From Neocallimastix lanati (nom. inval.) (lineage: Eukaryota > Neocallimastigomycota > Neocallimastigomycetes > Neocallimastigales > Neocallimastigaceae), in the NCBI GenBank assembly GCA_016946835.1, contig JACVTC010000577.1:1-17444 (forward strand): 17,444 bases of DNA. The letters run 5' to 3'. The notes under the pieces are model-generated. The model made no database searches and was not told where the DNA came from. It saw nothing but the letters and a program-made list of their open reading frames with translations. Position numbers and translations under genes: made by a program. Positions 16,438 to 17,444 of this stretch are shown here, in pieces (positions within the stretch are counted from its first letter, which is position 1; each line of letters opens with the position of its first letter).

Positions 16438-16503
16438 ATCAATATAAAATAAAAAAAAAATTAAAAAAAAATCTATGTTATTTACTATTATTTCTATTTA
16501 ATA

Positions 16504-16520
16504 CCCCGATATCTCCACCA
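16504..16520 (-). other. Primer-binding site, right copy
   Basis: CCCCGATATCTCCACCA on the plus strand, 6 nt from the LTR edge at 16527; identical to the other two sites in the window. Confidence 0.87.
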
Positions 16521-16526
16521 TATAAA

Positions 16527-16824
16527 TGTTAAGGTTTTAGAGAATTAAATAAAAATAAAGTAAGGAAACACAAATTTTATTCATTTATTTATTATTTTTA
16601 TTTATTTTATTAATTTTACTTGATGATATTTAAAAATTAGTAGCAAAATTTACAACTATTTATACTTTTTTCAAGGCATAAAAGTTGTTCTTGCCACTAA
16701 ATTACATTTTATTTATTTTTTTTTTTTTTATAAAAACTATTAAATTTAAATTGAATTTTATAATTAGTTATATAAAATTTAATTATAACAATATAAATAA
16801 AATACATTTATAATATTAATAAAA

Positions 16825-16875
<51 letters not shown>

Positions 16876-17373
16876 TTATTTATTTAAAAATATCTAAAAT
16901 ATTACTAATAAGAATTTATTTAATTGGCTATAATTTTTATTACAATCTGTTAAAATATTCAAATAAAAATAAAAATACTATTCTAATATAAAGGTTTTTA
17001 ATAAAATAAAATATTTTTCAATATAAAATAAAACATTTCGATATAAAATTTTATAATAAAAAGTTAAAATATAATATATAAATTTTTAATTATCAATATA
17101 TAAAAATATTATTAATATAAATTTTCATTATTAATATAAAAAAAAAATAAGATTTATTATTAATATTGCTAATATAAGTTTTAAATATATAAAAATATTA
17201 CTTTTAATATAAGATTTAATATAAAAATCTAAAGTTTAATATAATTTTTGATTTAATTTTTGATCTTTGGATTTAAAAATTTATTAAAGTACAAAAATAA
17301 TAATGTACACATAATGTATTAGAAATAAATCGTAGATTTAATTAAGAATGCATTATTTAGTACATTCTTATCA
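16527..17373 (-). repeat. 5' LTR of right element, shared with the next copy
   Basis: 847 bp, TGTTAAGG...TTATCA on the plus strand. On its high side it abuts the pol end of another copy, so it serves as 5' LTR of one element and 3' LTR of the next. It contains a 47-base T run (16827-16873). Confidence 0.9.
16827..16873. repeat. Homopolymer T tract inside LTR (right)
   Basis: Forty-seven consecutive Ts, poly(A) in the RNA sense; the position matches 5979-6028 in the left LTR. Confidence 0.95.
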
Positions 17374-17391
17374 AGATGCCCCGACGAAGAC

Positions 17392-17444
17392 TCAAGCTTC
17401 TCTGTAAGCGGAGTTAAACTTTACTAAATTTTTAAAGTGAACAT
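17392..17444 (-). CDS. pol: Pol C-terminal end of a third autonomous copy (partial)
   Basis: 17374-17444 is identical to 10215-10285, giving the last residues of pol (ending NSAYREA and TGA) and the G-rich motif before the LTR. The rest lies beyond the window, so its integrity is unknown. Confidence 0.88.
   Translation of the reverse strand, partial: VHFKNLVKFNSAYREA

Larger units (their letters stand above)
15137..16503 (-). other. Structured 5' leader of right autonomous element
   Basis: About 1.4 kb between PBS and gag without a convincing gene. It keeps the same ordered blocks as the left copy: two-tier hairpin (16392-16437), long hairpin (16223-16268), GC-richer multi-stem domain (16085-16212), second GC-richer block (15673-15837) and hairpin array (15319-15507). 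The first ~130 nt upstream of gag differ markedly from the left copy. Confidence 0.75.
9784..17373 (-). mobile_element. Right autonomous Ty3/Gypsy retrotransposon
   Basis: On the minus strand: full 5' LTR 16527-17373, PBS 16504-16520, structured leader, gag 15136-14231, pol to 10233, G-rich motif 10215-10226, then a 3' LTR truncated to 431 bp (10214-9784). The two LTRs match along those 431 bp with no difference I can find, so it is young. All catalytic residues of PR, RT, RH and IN are present. The missing part of the 3' LTR would affect transcript ends and strand transfer, so the copy may have lost autonomy despite intact genes. Its 5' LTR is shared with the next copy upstream. Confidence 0.93.

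Noticed and set aside
1-17444. Host genes or tRNA genes
   Set aside because: Every long frame belongs to gag or pol. The only tRNA-like sequences are the 17-nt PBS complements, with no cloverleaf around them.

Overview
The window comes from a very AT-rich eukaryotic genome and consists almost entirely of Ty3/Gypsy-type LTR retrotransposon sequence. I see no host gene. TGA, TAA and TAG all behave as stops and the proteins are rich in Lys, Asn, Ile and Glu. This fits an AT-rich fungus such as an arbuscular mycorrhizal (Glomeromycotina) species, but that host assignment is inference.

Layout, low to high coordinate; the elements read on the minus strand unless stated. (1) 1-6515: left copy of an autonomous Ty3/Gypsy element, cut by the window edge inside integrase. 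It has a complete 5' LTR (5668-6515), a structured leader (4168-5644) and gag and pol broken by more than a dozen small indels. (2) 6516-9530: a separate 3007-bp non-autonomous LTR element (6520-9526) with two 523-bp LTRs that read as identical, flanked by CAGT. It has no gag or pol, only shards of possible coding sequence. (3) 9531-9783: a plus-strand LTR fragment joined through a T tract to a leader scrap. With the next LTR it forms a large inverted repeat. (4) 9784-17373: right autonomous copy with a truncated 3' LTR (9784-10214), an intact pol (10233-14267 open frame), gag (14231-15136), a leader (15137-16503), a PBS and a full 5' LTR (16527-17373). (5) 17374-17444: the 3' end of pol from a third copy that shares this LTR, so the autonomous elements lie in an LTR-internal-LTR-internal array.

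In the right copy, Gag (acidic stretch, CCHC knuckle) would form the particle. Pol supplies aspartic protease, reverse transcriptase, RNase H and an HHCC/DDE integrase with a GPY/F module. The non-autonomous element shares the same 17-nt primer-binding site, the same G-rich motif before the 3' LTR and matching LTR termini, so it is probably mobilised by the autonomous family.

The most striking unexplained structure is a tandem array of small hairpins between the PBS and gag: 8 in the left copy and 5 in the right. Four hairpins of the same architecture, with many different but still complementary stems and an 8-nt loop, sit near the PBS of the non-autonomous element. Compensatory change across elements that otherwise share almost no sequence points to a selected RNA (or, less likely, DNA) structure, for instance a packaging signal.
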